From Algisphaera agarilytica (GTDB lineage: Bacteria > Planctomycetota > Phycisphaerae > Phycisphaerales > Phycisphaeraceae): a stretch of 64,000 bases of DNA. The notes under the pieces were generated by a model. It did no database searches, was not told where the DNA came from, and saw only the letters and a list, made by a program, of their open reading frames with translations. Positions 16,088 to 25,328 of this stretch are shown here, piece by piece. Made by a program: the position numbers and the translations under genes. The DNA is taken from assembly GCF_014207595.1 (NCBI RefSeq), contig NZ_JACHGY010000001.1, forward strand, positions 2,610,836 to 2,674,835, given 5' to 3'. Position 1 is the stretch's first letter. The number at the start of each line of letters is the position of its first letter.

Positions 16088-16207
16088 ATGAAACCGCTCC
16101 GCCGGTGCGCACAACTCGATCAGGGAAAAGCCATTACGGTTCTTCATCGCCCGGGTCGCGTCAAGCGGTCGGCGGCCGTGCAGCCGTGTCCAGGAGCCGC
16201 GTTTTGA
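16088..16207 (+). CDS. Possible 39-residue leader ORF coupled to first GT
   Basis: The ATG at 16088 has GGGAGG ten bases upstream, the best ribosome binding site in this region. The frame encodes a basic peptide (MKPLRRCAQLD..., net positive, two Cys). It stops at 16207, overlapping the TTG start of the first glycosyltransferase. No homology was recognised. It may be a translated leader that couples translation to the GT, or a chance ORF. Confidence 0.4.
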   Translation: MKPLRRCAQLDQGKAITVLHRPGRVKRSAAVQPCPGAAF

Positions 16208-17529
16208 CGTCTGATAACGCCCCGAAATCCGCCGATGCGCCCCTGCGTGTGGGCTACATCATCCCCGAGTTCCCGGGGCAGACCCACGTGTGGATGTGGC
16301 GCGAGATCGTGCACATGCGCGAGGCCGGGGCCGACCTGCACCTGTTCTCCACCCGCCGCCCCCCCGAGCGGGACAAGGCCCGGCACGACTTCGCCGAGTC
16401 CGCCGCCGCCGAGACGACCTACCTCTGGCCGATGTCGGCCGGGTCGATGGTCTCGTCACTGGCCTGGGCGCTGTTCACCAAGCCGCTGGGCCTGCTCAAG
16501 GCCGTGCGCTGGGCGATGACCCTGCCGGTGGAGAAGAAGCCCAACCTCAAGACCATCCTGCCGCTGGTGATCCCCGCCTGCGGCCTGGCCCGCGAGATCA
16601 AAAAGCGCGGCCTGACGCACTTCCACTCGCACACCTGCTCGAACAGCGCGATCCTGGCCATGCTGGTCAACGCGCTGCAGGGCACGCCGTATTCGTTGAC
16701 GCTCAACGCCAACATCGAGTGGTGGGGCGGCGCGATGGCCGAGAAGTTCGGCCGGGCCGACTTCACCATCGCGATCACCCAGTGGCTCGAAGCCCAGGTC
16801 CGCCGCGACTACCCCGAGCTCCGCGACGACCAGGTCGTGCTCGGTCGCATCGGCGTGGACACCAAAAAATGGACCCCGTCGCCCGAAGCCAAAAACACCG
16901 GCGACGCGCTGAAGATCATCACCGTCGGCCGGCTCCACACCAGCAAGGGCTACGACGTCTTGCTCGATGCGCTGGGCAAGCTAAACACCGATGGCGTTGC
17001 TTTCGACCTGAAAATGATCGGCGACGGCCCGGATCGGCAAGACCTCGTTGATCAGACCGAGCGTTTGGGTCTCAACGACCGCGTGACCTTCACGGGTTCG
17101 CTGGGCGAGGGCGAAATTATCGAGGCGATGCGCACGAGCGATGTGTTCGTGCTCTCGTCGCACGCCGAGCCTTTGGGCGTCGTGTCGATGGAAGCCATGT
17201 CGATGGAAGTCGCCACGATCGCGACGGATGCGGGCGGTGTGGGTGAGATCATCACCGATGGTGAAGATGGCAAGCTCGTGCCCCCCGGCAACGCCGAGGC
17301 GCTCGCCGCGGCGATCCGTGAACTCGCCGAGAACGATGAGCTGCGTGAACGCCTGGCCAAGGCGGGGCGTGCCTCGATCATCCGCAACTTCGACTCGCGT
17401 CGCGGCGCCGCGACGCTGTTCGAGCGTCTGACCGGGAAGCGCCCCGATGCGCTTCTGGCAGTGCTTGACGAGCCCGATCATGCTGCGGCTCAACCCTCAT
17501 CCACCGCGGAGGCTGTCTCGCATGGCTAA
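16204..17529 (+). CDS. GT4 family glycosyltransferase
   Basis: A two-domain GT-B glycosyltransferase (GT4). The frame is open far upstream, but the upstream part is Arg/Pro-rich; TTG at 16204 with AGGAG seven bases before it gives a 441-residue protein that begins normally (VGYIIPEFPGQTH). The C-terminal half has the nucleotide-sugar signatures ITVGRLHTSKGYDVLLDA and HAEPLGVVSMEA (EX7E-type acid motif). It likely adds one sugar to an undecaprenyl-linked repeat unit at the inner face of the membrane; donor and acceptor are unknown. It is the first gene of the long coupled operon, and its TAA overlaps the next ATG. Confidence 0.85.
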   Translation: MTSDNAPKSADAPLRVGYIIPEFPGQTHVWMWREIVHMREAGADLHLFSTRRPPERDKARHDFAESAAAETTYLWPMSAGSMVSSLAWALFTKPLGLLKAVRWAMTLPVEKKPNLKTILPLVIPACGLAREIKKRGLTHFHSHTCSNSAILAMLVNALQGTPYSLTLNANIEWWGGAMAEKFGRADFTIAITQWLEAQVRRDYPELRDDQVVLGRIGVDTKKWTPSPEAKNTGDALKIITVGRLHTSKGYDVLLDALGKLNTDGVAFDLKMIGDGPDRQDLVDQTERLGLNDRVTFTGSLGEGEIIEAMRTSDVFVLSSHAEPLGVVSMEAMSMEVATIATDAGGVGEIITDGEDGKLVPPGNAEALAAAIRELAENDELRERLAKAGRASIIRNFDSRRGAATLFERLTGKRPDALLAVLDEPDHAAAQPSSTAEAVSHG

Positions 17530-18910
17530 GCCGCGCGTGCTGCTCATCGCCGAGCAGGCCAACCCGGAATTCGTCAGCGTGCCCCTCGAGGGCTGGTCGC
17601 ACAGCCAGGCCCTGGCCCAGGTGGCGGATACTCACTTGGTGACGCAGGTGCGCAACCGCGAAGCGATCCTCAAGGCCGGCCTGGTCGAGGGCGACGACTT
17701 CACCGCGATCGACTCGGAAAAAGTCGCCGCACGCATGCACAAGCTCTCGGGCATCCTGCGCGGCGGCAAGGGCAAGGGCTGGACCACCGTCATGGCGCTC
17801 AACGCGGTGAGCTACGCCTACTTCGAAAAGCTCGTCTGGAAGCAGTTTGGCGAGGCGATTAAGAACGGCGAGTACGACATCGTCCACCGCCTCACGCCGC
17901 TGAGCCCGACGCTGCCCAGCAAGCTCGCCAAGAAGTGCAAGAAGGCGGGCGTGCCGTTTGTCTGGGGGCCGATCAACGGCGGGGTCGCGTGGCCCAAAGA
18001 ATTCAACGCCGCCCGGCGGGCCGAGCGCGAATGGCTCAGCTACGTGCGCGACGCCTACAAGCTCCTGCCCGGCTACCGCGCGACCCGCCAAAAAGCCCAC
18101 ACGATCATCGTCGGCTCCACCGCGACCTACGAACAGGTACCAGCGATCTATCACGACAAGTGCGTCTACGTCCCGGAGAACGCGATCGACCCCGGCCGAT
18201 TCGTGGCGCGTCGGTCGCGCACCGTGCAGCCCGGCGAGCCGATCAAGCTGGCGTTTGTCGGACGCCTCGTGCCGTACAAGGGTGCGGACATGCTGCTCGA
18301 CGCGGTCGCGCAACTGGTGCGCGAGAAACGCGTCACCGTCACGATCATCGGCGACGGCCCCGAACGCGGGAAACTCGAAGGCATCATCGAACGCGAAAAC
18401 CTGGCCGAGGGCGTGAACCTCGCGGGCTGGGTCGAACACAGTCAGCTGCAGCACACGCTCGCCGAGCACGATGTGTTTTCGTTCCCCAGCATCCGCGAGT
18501 TCGGCGGGGCGGTGGTGCTCGAAGCCATGGCGGTTGGTTTGGTCCCCGTGGTCGTGGAATACGGCGGGCCGGGCGAACTCGTCACCGAGCGCACCGGCTA
18601 CCGCGTGCCCATCGGCAGCCGTGAGAAGATCGTTGAGGACGTCCGCGCCGCGATCACGCAGATCGCCGACGCTCCCGAACAACTCGAGCCGATGTCGGCC
18701 GCGGCGATCCGGCGCGTCGAACAACTATTCACCTGGCCCGCCAAGGCGAGTCAGGTCGCGCAGGTGTACGCCCACGCTGCGGGTCAAACGAATGAACGTC
18801 CGGACTTCGGCATGCCCTTGCCGGATGTCGAAGCGCAGCCTTCGAGTTCGTCGTCGGTTGAAGCCGGGTCGCCTTCTGAGCCCGTCGGGGCGTCGGGGGG
18901 TGGCGCGTGA
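17522..18910 (+). CDS. GT4 family glycosyltransferase
   Basis: This 462-residue GT-B protein starts at ATG 17522 inside the end of the previous gene (ATGGCTAA overlap). The C-terminal donor domain is clear: LAFVGRLVPYKGADMLLDAV, TIIGDGPERGKLE, and FPSIREFGGAVVLEAMAVG with the EX7E-like acid motif. The N-terminal half contains LVWKQFGEAIK and a VWGPINGG segment seen in a subgroup of GT4 enzymes. A Ser/Pro-rich tail follows the fold. The stop overlaps the GTG of the flippase gene (GTGA). The sugar specificity is unknown. Confidence 0.85.
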   Translation: MAKPRVLLIAEQANPEFVSVPLEGWSHSQALAQVADTHLVTQVRNREAILKAGLVEGDDFTAIDSEKVAARMHKLSGILRGGKGKGWTTVMALNAVSYAYFEKLVWKQFGEAIKNGEYDIVHRLTPLSPTLPSKLAKKCKKAGVPFVWGPINGGVAWPKEFNAARRAEREWLSYVRDAYKLLPGYRATRQKAHTIIVGSTATYEQVPAIYHDKCVYVPENAIDPGRFVARRSRTVQPGEPIKLAFVGRLVPYKGADMLLDAVAQLVREKRVTVTIIGDGPERGKLEGIIERENLAEGVNLAGWVEHSQLQHTLAEHDVFSFPSIREFGGAVVLEAMAVGLVPVVVEYGGPGELVTERTGYRVPIGSREKIVEDVRAAITQIADAPEQLEPMSAAAIRRVEQLFTWPAKASQVAQVYAHAAGQTNERPDFGMPLPDVEAQPSSSSSVEAGSPSEPVGASGGGA

Positions 18911-20439
18911 GTGCAGGCGCAAACAACCCGTTGGCGAACGCGATGTCGGTCGATACCGGGTCGGGCTTGGCCGAGGTCGAGTTCCCCGATGTGATGGACC
19001 CGCCGGTGTCGCCGATCGAGCCGGAGCCCGAGCCCCGGCAAGAGAAGCGCGGGCTCAAGCAGCGCGCGATCAGCGGCGGCCTGTGGACCGGCGTGAGCTT
19101 CGGCGGCAGCCAGGCGCTGGCGCTCTTGAGCAACATCATCCTCAGCCGGCTGCTGGTGCCCGAGCACTTCGGCCTCATGACGCTGGTCACCGTGATCGTC
19201 ACCGGCCTGAACATGTTCTCCGATGTCGGGATCGGCCCGAGCCTCATCCAGAACAAGCGCGAAGACGCGGGGTTCTACAACACCGCGTGGACCATGCAGG
19301 TCTTCCGCGGCTTTGTGCTGTGGCTGGTGGCCTGCGGGTTGGCCTGGCCGTTGTCGCTGATCAAAGAAGACTGGGCCCCGCTGGCGTGGCTGCTGCCCGT
19401 GGCGGCGATCACGTGCATCTTCAACGGGCTGCGCTCAACGGCGTGGTTCACCGTCAGCCGGCGTTTAGACATCCGTTTGATCGCGGTCGTCGAGCTCACC
19501 ACCGCGGTGGTCCGCATCGTGACGATGGTGCTCGTGGCGTTCTACATCTCCCGCTCGGCGTGGGCGCTGGTTGCGGGCCTGCTCATCGGCAGCCTGCTCA
19601 CCTGCGTGCTCAGCCACCGCATGATCCCGGAGATCAAGAACCGCATCCACTTCGAGCGTGACGCGTTCAAAGAACTGATCCACTTCGGCAAGTGGCTGTT
19701 CCTCAGCACGCTCATCACGTTCCTCGCGGGGCAGGTCGACAAGTTCCTCATCGGCGGCTTGATCTCGACCTCGATGCTGGGGCTGTATTTCATCGCGTCG
19801 CGCTTGGCGGACCTGGGGCCGATGTTCTTCAAGAAGCTCGGGGTGTGGGTCGGCTTCCCGGCGCTCAGCGAGCTGTATCGCAACGAACCGGAACGCTTCG
19901 GCTCGCAACTTTTGAAGATGCGGATGGTCATCACGCTGCCGATCAACGCGCTGCTGGTGTGCATGATCCTCACCGGGCCGGCACTGGTCGTGTTGATGTT
20001 CAACGACGAATATGTGCAAGCCGGGCTTCTCGTCCAGATCATCGCGATCGGCTCGCTGGCGGGCATGGTGACGACGCCCTACGGCCACGTGTACATGGCC
20101 AGCGGGCGAACGAAATACAACATGCTGTCCGTGCTGGCGCAGTTCATCATCATCACCACCGCCACGCTGAGCGGCTACGCCCTGTTCGGCGAGATCGGGT
20201 TCTTCTACGGCATCGGCGCGTGCCAATGGCTGAAATACATCGCCGACTCGGTACTCGTCCACCGCTGCGGGCATTGGCAGTGGCGTTTCGACTTCGCGGT
20301 GCTGGGCGGCAGCTTGGCGCTGGGCTTGCTCGCGTGGTGGTTGTCGCCCGAGGTGACGGCCTGGGCGCATCAGGTCGATCCCTGGCTGACGGAGCAGTTT
20401 GTGTCGTTCAAGCAATGGGTCAAAGGGGGTGAGGGATGA
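18907..20439 (+). CDS. Wzx-like lipid-linked oligosaccharide flippase
   Basis: A 510-residue protein of the polysaccharide-transport MATE/MOP family. After a ~50-residue Pro/Glu-rich cytoplasmic N-terminus come about 12-14 hydrophobic helices. The opening helix segment (GLWTGVSFGGSQALALLSN), the ILSRLLVPEHFGLMTLV stretch and the charged loop KNRIHFERDAFKELI are typical of the family. It should flip undecaprenyl-linked repeat units to the periplasm. It starts at GTG 18907 in a four-base overlap with the previous stop, and its own stop overlaps the next ATG. Confidence 0.9.
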   Translation: MSAGANNPLANAMSVDTGSGLAEVEFPDVMDPPVSPIEPEPEPRQEKRGLKQRAISGGLWTGVSFGGSQALALLSNIILSRLLVPEHFGLMTLVTVIVTGLNMFSDVGIGPSLIQNKREDAGFYNTAWTMQVFRGFVLWLVACGLAWPLSLIKEDWAPLAWLLPVAAITCIFNGLRSTAWFTVSRRLDIRLIAVVELTTAVVRIVTMVLVAFYISRSAWALVAGLLIGSLLTCVLSHRMIPEIKNRIHFERDAFKELIHFGKWLFLSTLITFLAGQVDKFLIGGLISTSMLGLYFIASRLADLGPMFFKKLGVWVGFPALSELYRNEPERFGSQLLKMRMVITLPINALLVCMILTGPALVVLMFNDEYVQAGLLVQIIAIGSLAGMVTTPYGHVYMASGRTKYNMLSVLAQFIIITTATLSGYALFGEIGFFYGIGACQWLKYIADSVLVHRCGHWQWRFDFAVLGGSLALGLLAWWLSPEVTAWAHQVDPWLTEQFVSFKQWVKGGEG

Positions 20440-21410
20440 GTGAGCCGAACGCCCCCGAGCTGTCGGTGCTGATGGCGGCCTACAACGCCGAGCGCTACGT
20501 CGCCGAGACGCTGCGCAGCGTGTTGTCGCAGACGTACGAAGATTTTGAATTGGTGATCGTTGACGACGGCTCGACCGACGGGACCTCGGAGATCCTCGAA
20601 GCCTTCGCCACCAGCGACCCGCGGGTACGCGTGATCACCGGCCCCAATGCGGGCGTGCCCCAGGCGGCGAACGTCGGGCTGGCGGCCTGCCGGGGTGAGT
20701 TCGTCGCACGCATCGATGCCGACGACATCGCCAAGCCGCGCCGGTTCGAGGTGCAGCTGCAATACATGAAGGACCACGACCTCGTGGCCTGCGGGACGTG
20801 GCACGACTTCATCGATGAGCACGGCCGGCTGCTCAAGATGCTCGAGACGCCCGTCGACGACGCGACGATCCAGGACAAAGCGCTGCGGGGGCACGGCTCG
20901 ATCTGTAACCCGACCTCGATGTTCCGGCGTCAGGCGCTCGTGGACCTCGGCGGGTACAGCGAAGACATGCCCGTCGCGGAAGACCTGGACTGCTGGCTAC
21001 GCCTCGGCGAGGTCGGCAAGCTCGGCAACGTCCCCGAATGCCTGGGCCAGTACCGCCTGCACAGCAGCTCGATCAGCGAGGTGCGCTGCGCTTCGCAGCG
21101 TGAGCACGCCCGCATCGCCTGCGAGCGTGCGTGGGAACGCCGGGGGATTCAGGGCACGTTCGAAGCGGCGGGCCTCTGGCGGCCCGGTGAAGACCGCGAC
21201 TCCCGCCACCACTTCGCGATGGAGTACGGCTGGTGGGCGTTCAAGAGCAAGCAGTACCAAACCTCGGCGGCCTACGGCTGGCGCGCGGTGAAACTCAAGC
21301 CGTGGCACCCCGGCGGGTACAAGATGATCCTCGCGTCGTTCACCAAGGGCGGGGCGAAGAACGCGCCCACCGACGATTCGTTGCCCGCGGGGCAGGGGGT
21401 GCCGGCATGA
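20436..21410 (+). CDS. GT2 family glycosyltransferase
   Basis: A 324-residue GT-A fold transferase. SVLMAAYNAERY opens the Rossmann part; IVDDGSTDGT (41-50) binds the nucleotide; RIDADD (92-97) is the metal-binding DxD. A DLGGYSEDMPVAEDLDCWLRL segment carries the catalytic-base ED pair. The last ~80 residues extend beyond the domain and hold a TPR-like helical stretch (SAAYGWRAVKLKPWHPGGYK). Start and stop both overlap neighbours by four bases (ATGA), showing translational coupling. Confidence 0.9.
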   Translation: MSEPNAPELSVLMAAYNAERYVAETLRSVLSQTYEDFELVIVDDGSTDGTSEILEAFATSDPRVRVITGPNAGVPQAANVGLAACRGEFVARIDADDIAKPRRFEVQLQYMKDHDLVACGTWHDFIDEHGRLLKMLETPVDDATIQDKALRGHGSICNPTSMFRRQALVDLGGYSEDMPVAEDLDCWLRLGEVGKLGNVPECLGQYRLHSSSISEVRCASQREHARIACERAWERRGIQGTFEAAGLWRPGEDRDSRHHFAMEYGWWAFKSKQYQTSAAYGWRAVKLKPWHPGGYKMILASFTKGGAKNAPTDDSLPAGQGVPA

Positions 21411-22738
21411 ATGACGCCGTGAACCCACGTCCCAAAGTCTTGTTCATCGGACGCGGTGCGCCATGGTCCGGCGGCGCGGGCTACCTCGTGCGCCAGAAGA
21501 TGTTCCTCGACGCGTTCACGAGCTTCGCGGACGTAACCGCGGCGATGTTCGAGCTGTGCCCCGACGATGTCGAGGCGGGCGTGTTCGACGGCGGCTGCGA
21601 GCGTGTGGTGGCGCTGCCGCGTTGCCCGCTGCGTCGCGAGGGCCGGTGGGAGATGCTGCTCAAAGACTCGATCAGTAAGACGCCGCGCAACATGCGAGGC
21701 TTCGACGGCGAGGCCGCGCAGGTCGTCATGCAAACGCTCAAGCCCGATTCGTTCGACGCGGTATTCTGCTACCGCATCGACACCGCGGCGTGGTCGGGTG
21801 TGCTGGGCCGATCTGACTTGCTGCTGGACATCGATGACCCCGAACACGCACGCACCGCCCGCCGGGTGGAGCTGTGTGGCGAGACGCCCGATGCGCGGAC
21901 GCTGCGGGACATGGCCAAGGTCAAACGCTTCGAGCTCGACGCCGCGGCCTCGGCCCGCGTCTCGTTCGTGTGTCAGCCCGTGGACCGCGACCGCTTCAAC
22001 GATCCCAAACCCGAAGTCGCCCCCAACGCGGTGCAGACACCCGACGAATACCCCGGCTACCAGCCCGACCCCGACACGCTGCTGTTTGTCGGCAACCTCA
22101 ACGCGGGCATGGAGAACCCCAATGTCCAGGGGCTGATGTGGTTCCTCGATGAGGTTTGGCCGGCGATCAGCGAGAAGCGCCCCGACACGCGGCTGCGCAT
22201 CGGCGGGAAGACCTCGGCGATGGTCAGCGAACGCTTGGATGAACTGCCCGGGCGGGTGGAGCGTTTGGGTTTCGTACCCGACATGGCCGAGGCGGTGCGG
22301 TCGGCGGCGGTGAACCTCGCGCCGATCCAGTTCGGCACGGGCACGCGGATCAAGGTCCTCGATGCGCTGGCCAACGGTGGGGCGGTCGTGGGCACGACGC
22401 TGGCCTGCGAGGGCATCGGCGTGGAAGACGGCAAGCACGTGCGGCTGGCGGACACGCCCGAGGCGTTTGCCGACGCGTGCGTCGAACTGTTGAACGACCC
22501 CGGGCGGGCGGCGACAATGGGGCGGGAAGGCCACGCGCTGATCCGTGCCGAGTACAGCACCTCGGCCCACGTGCCGCGTTTGGCTCAGCGGTTTGCCGAG
22601 CTGATGGGCGTGACGTTGGGGGAGCAGCCGGGCCCGGGAACCCCCGGGAGCGAGACGAAACCAGTGGCGGACGATCAGGACGCGTCGGATCAGGGCGACG
22701 CGGTGGAACACGGGGCGGAAGCGATCAGGACGAATTGA
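21407..22738 (+). CDS. GT-B glycosyltransferase (GT4-like)
   Basis: This 443-residue protein starts at ATG 21407, overlapping the previous TGA by four bases; the frame is open further upstream but that part is antisense-like. KVLFIGRGAPWSGGAGYLVR opens the acceptor domain. The donor domain has LLFVGNLNAGMENPNVQGL, RIGGKTS, VERLGFVPD and LAPIQFGTGTRIKVLDALANG, as in glycosyltransferases whose second domain follows the Glycos_transf_1_4 pattern. The C-terminal ~30 residues are acidic and disordered. The donor sugar is unknown. Confidence 0.85.
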   Translation: MNDAVNPRPKVLFIGRGAPWSGGAGYLVRQKMFLDAFTSFADVTAAMFELCPDDVEAGVFDGGCERVVALPRCPLRREGRWEMLLKDSISKTPRNMRGFDGEAAQVVMQTLKPDSFDAVFCYRIDTAAWSGVLGRSDLLLDIDDPEHARTARRVELCGETPDARTLRDMAKVKRFELDAAASARVSFVCQPVDRDRFNDPKPEVAPNAVQTPDEYPGYQPDPDTLLFVGNLNAGMENPNVQGLMWFLDEVWPAISEKRPDTRLRIGGKTSAMVSERLDELPGRVERLGFVPDMAEAVRSAAVNLAPIQFGTGTRIKVLDALANGGAVVGTTLACEGIGVEDGKHVRLADTPEAFADACVELLNDPGRAATMGREGHALIRAEYSTSAHVPRLAQRFAELMGVTLGEQPGPGTPGSETKPVADDQDASDQGDAVEHGAEAIRTN

Positions 22739-23862
22739 TGGACGCGATGCGGATCAATTTTGTGTTGCCCGAGGCAACGCGTGCCGGCGGCGTGCGGGTC
22801 GTGGCGACGTACGCCCAGCGGCTGGCCGAGCGCGGGCACGAGGTGACCGTGGTGTCGATGCCGCGCCGCCTGCCGTGGAACCTGCGGCTGCGTCGCGGGC
22901 TGAAGGGCCAGGGGTTCTCGTCGATCTGGAACCACCCCCAGACCTACTTCGACGACCTGGACAACGTGACCCACCACATCATCGAGCAGCCGCGTCCGAT
23001 CGTCGATGCCGACCTGCCCGATGCGGACGTGACGATCGCGACATGGTGGAAGACCGCGGACTGGGTCAACGACCTGTCGCCGAGCAAAGGCGCCAAGGTG
23101 TACTTCATCCAGCACGATGAGCGTCACGTCCACGGCACGGCCGAGGGTGTGATCCCCACCTGGAAGCTGCCGCTGCACAAGATCCTGGTCGCCCAGTGGC
23201 TGGACCCGGTGTTGCGGGCCGAGGGTGTGACGGACGACTTGGAGGTGGTGCCCAACGCGGTGGACGCCGAGAAGTTCCAAGCCCCGTCGCGCGGCAAGCA
23301 GGCCAAGCCGACGGTCGGGCTGATGTATTCCGATTCGCATTTCAAGGGCGCCGACGTTTCGCTGGCCGCCTTCGAGAAGGCCCGCCAGCAACTTCCCGGG
23401 CTCGAGCTCGTGGCGTTCGGCAAGGACGATCCGTACCGCGACATGCCGCTGCCCCAAGGCGCGCGCTACGAGCAGGACCCGACGCAGGAGACGATCCGCG
23501 AGGTCTACGCCAGCTGTGACGCGTGGCTGTTCGCCAGCCGTTGCGAAGGGTTCGGCCTGCCGATCCTCGAAGCGATGGCCTGCCGGACGCCCGTGATCGC
23601 GACGCCCGCCGGTGCCGCGCCCGAGCTGGTCGGCCAGGGCGGCGGCGTGATGGTCGGCATGGAAGACGTGGACGCCATGGCGAAGGCCATCCTCGAGGTC
23701 GTTCGCCTCGACGACACGGCGTGGCGGGCGATGTCCGACCGGGCCCACGCGACCGCCACGAGTTACACCTGGGACGACGCGACGGACGCGTTTGAGCGGT
23801 CGCTGCGCCACGCGGCGGGGCAACCCAACGAGAGCCGAAAGGAGTTGGCATGTACCAGATAG
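22738..23862 (+). CDS. GT4 family glycosyltransferase
   Basis: The start at ATG 22738 (MDAMRINFVLPEATRAGGVR) shares one base with the previous stop (TGATG) and has AGGA upstream. The 374-residue product has a GT-B fold: RVVATYAQRLAERGHEV in the acceptor domain; VGLMYSDSHFKGADVSLAAF and CDAWLFASRCEGFGLPILEAMAC (the EX7E acid motif) in the donor domain; then TPAGAAPELVGQGGGVMV. It is the fourth GT-B enzyme of the locus. The end overlaps the polymerase gene by 13 bases. Confidence 0.9.
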   Translation: MDAMRINFVLPEATRAGGVRVVATYAQRLAERGHEVTVVSMPRRLPWNLRLRRGLKGQGFSSIWNHPQTYFDDLDNVTHHIIEQPRPIVDADLPDADVTIATWWKTADWVNDLSPSKGAKVYFIQHDERHVHGTAEGVIPTWKLPLHKILVAQWLDPVLRAEGVTDDLEVVPNAVDAEKFQAPSRGKQAKPTVGLMYSDSHFKGADVSLAAFEKARQQLPGLELVAFGKDDPYRDMPLPQGARYEQDPTQETIREVYASCDAWLFASRCEGFGLPILEAMACRTPVIATPAGAAPELVGQGGGVMVGMEDVDAMAKAILEVVRLDDTAWRAMSDRAHATATSYTWDDATDAFERSLRHAAGQPNESRKELACTR

Positions 23863-25328
23863 CCCAAGCGGTGCTGTGGGGCTGGGTCCCCTTGGTGCTG
23901 GTGATGTTCCTGATCATGCCCGCCCGCCGTGCGGTGGTGGTGGCGTTGATCGGCTCGTGGCTGTTCCTGCCGCAGCTGGCCTACTCCGTGCCGCTGATGC
24001 CGGACTTCACGAAGGTCACCGCGACGTCCTACGGCATCATCCTCGGTGCGCTCATCCTCGACCCCAAGAGCCGGGTGCTGAACTTCAAGCCCATGCTCAT
24101 CGACATCCCGATGGCGGTGTGGGTGATCAGCCCGTTCTTCTCGTCGATCACCAACGACCTGGGCCTCTACGACGGGGCCGCGCAGATCGTGGACAAGTCG
24201 ATCACGCACGGCCTGCCGTACCTCATCGGCCGGCTGTACTTCCGCACCCCGGACGACGCCAAAGAGTTCGCGATGGGCCTGCTGGTCGGCGGGATGTTGT
24301 ACGTGCCGCTGTGCCTGTACGAAATCCGCATGAGCCCGCACCTGCACGAGATGATCTACGGCTTCCGCCCGCTCAACGACTGGCAGCAGGTCAAGCGGTG
24401 GGGCGGCTGGCGGCCGATGGTCTTCATGAAGCACGGCCTGATGGTCGGCGTGTGGATGACCACCACCGCGGCGATGGCGTTCTGGCTGTGGCGCACCCGG
24501 GCGATCAAGGACATCTTCGGCGTGCCCATGGCGATCATCGGCCCGATCATCATCATGACGGCGATCCTCTGTAAGACCACCGGCGCGGTCATGCTCTTCG
24601 GCATCGTGCTGGTCGCGATGCTGGCCGTCCGCTACCTGGACATGAAGGCCCTGCTCTACGCGATCATCTGGGGCATCCCGGTCTTCCTGCTCCTGCGCGT
24701 CACCGGCCTGTTCACGGGCGAAGGGGTGGCGGAGATGATCGGCTCGGTCTTCCCGCCGCTCGAAGAGCGGGCAAGCTCCTTGCAGTACCGCCTGGACCAC
24801 GAAAACGCGATCGTCGGCCGAACCTACGAAAAACCGCTGCTCGGCTGGGGCGGCTGGGGCGACGCGTTCCAGGTCTACCTGCCCGAGTACAACTCCCGCG
24901 CTGTGCCCGACAGCCTCTGGGTCCGGGCGTTCGGCGAGGGCGGCATCATCGGCCTGACGTCGCTGTTCGCCTACAACCTCATCCCGCCGCTGGTCCTGCT
25001 CATGAAGATGAAGCCCAAGGAGTGGTGCAGCCCGCGTTGCGCTCCGATCACCGGCATGGCCATGATCATCCTCATCTACGTGATGGACTGCATGTTCAAC
25101 ACGATGGAAAACCCGGTCTTCATCGTCGCCATCGGCGGCGTCTCGACCATGGCCGCCTGCCTCTCCCGAGACAAGGTCAAGCGCGTTCAGCCCGTCGATG
25201 CGGGCCCGCCGCTGGCTTCCTCCGGTACACCCGACGACGGCGGCGACGATGATCTGAGCAGCGACGACCCGCTGATCCTGATTGATCCGCCGATCGATCA
25301 CGACCGGCCGCTTGGGGGGGCGACGTGA
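23850..25328 (+). CDS. O-antigen ligase/Wzy-like membrane polymerase
   Basis: A 492-residue polytopic membrane protein with about 10-11 hydrophobic helices and a large periplasmic loop (residues ~280-345) carrying ASSLQYRLDHENAIVGRTYEKPLLGWGG, the region that in O-antigen ligase/polymerase (Wzy_C) proteins contains conserved Arg and Gly-Trp-Gly. It most likely polymerises repeat units or ligates the polymer in the periplasm. The cytoplasmic tail is Asp-rich (GGDDDLSSDDP). AAAGGAG precedes the ATG. The gene overlaps the upstream GT by 13 bases and the downstream GT by four. Confidence 0.8.
   Translation: MYQIAQAVLWGWVPLVLVMFLIMPARRAVVVALIGSWLFLPQLAYSVPLMPDFTKVTATSYGIILGALILDPKSRVLNFKPMLIDIPMAVWVISPFFSSITNDLGLYDGAAQIVDKSITHGLPYLIGRLYFRTPDDAKEFAMGLLVGGMLYVPLCLYEIRMSPHLHEMIYGFRPLNDWQQVKRWGGWRPMVFMKHGLMVGVWMTTTAAMAFWLWRTRAIKDIFGVPMAIIGPIIIMTAILCKTTGAVMLFGIVLVAMLAVRYLDMKALLYAIIWGIPVFLLLRVTGLFTGEGVAEMIGSVFPPLEERASSLQYRLDHENAIVGRTYEKPLLGWGGWGDAFQVYLPEYNSRAVPDSLWVRAFGEGGIIGLTSLFAYNLIPPLVLLMKMKPKEWCSPRCAPITGMAMIILIYVMDCMFNTMENPVFIVAIGGVSTMAACLSRDKVKRVQPVDAGPPLASSGTPDDGGDDDLSSDDPLILIDPPIDHDRPLGGAT

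Noticed and set aside
23763-25301. 512-codon minus-strand frame opposite the Wzy-like gene
   Set aside because: Asp/Arg/His-rich translation without hydrophobic or catalytic pattern; the plus strand encodes a polytopic membrane protein.
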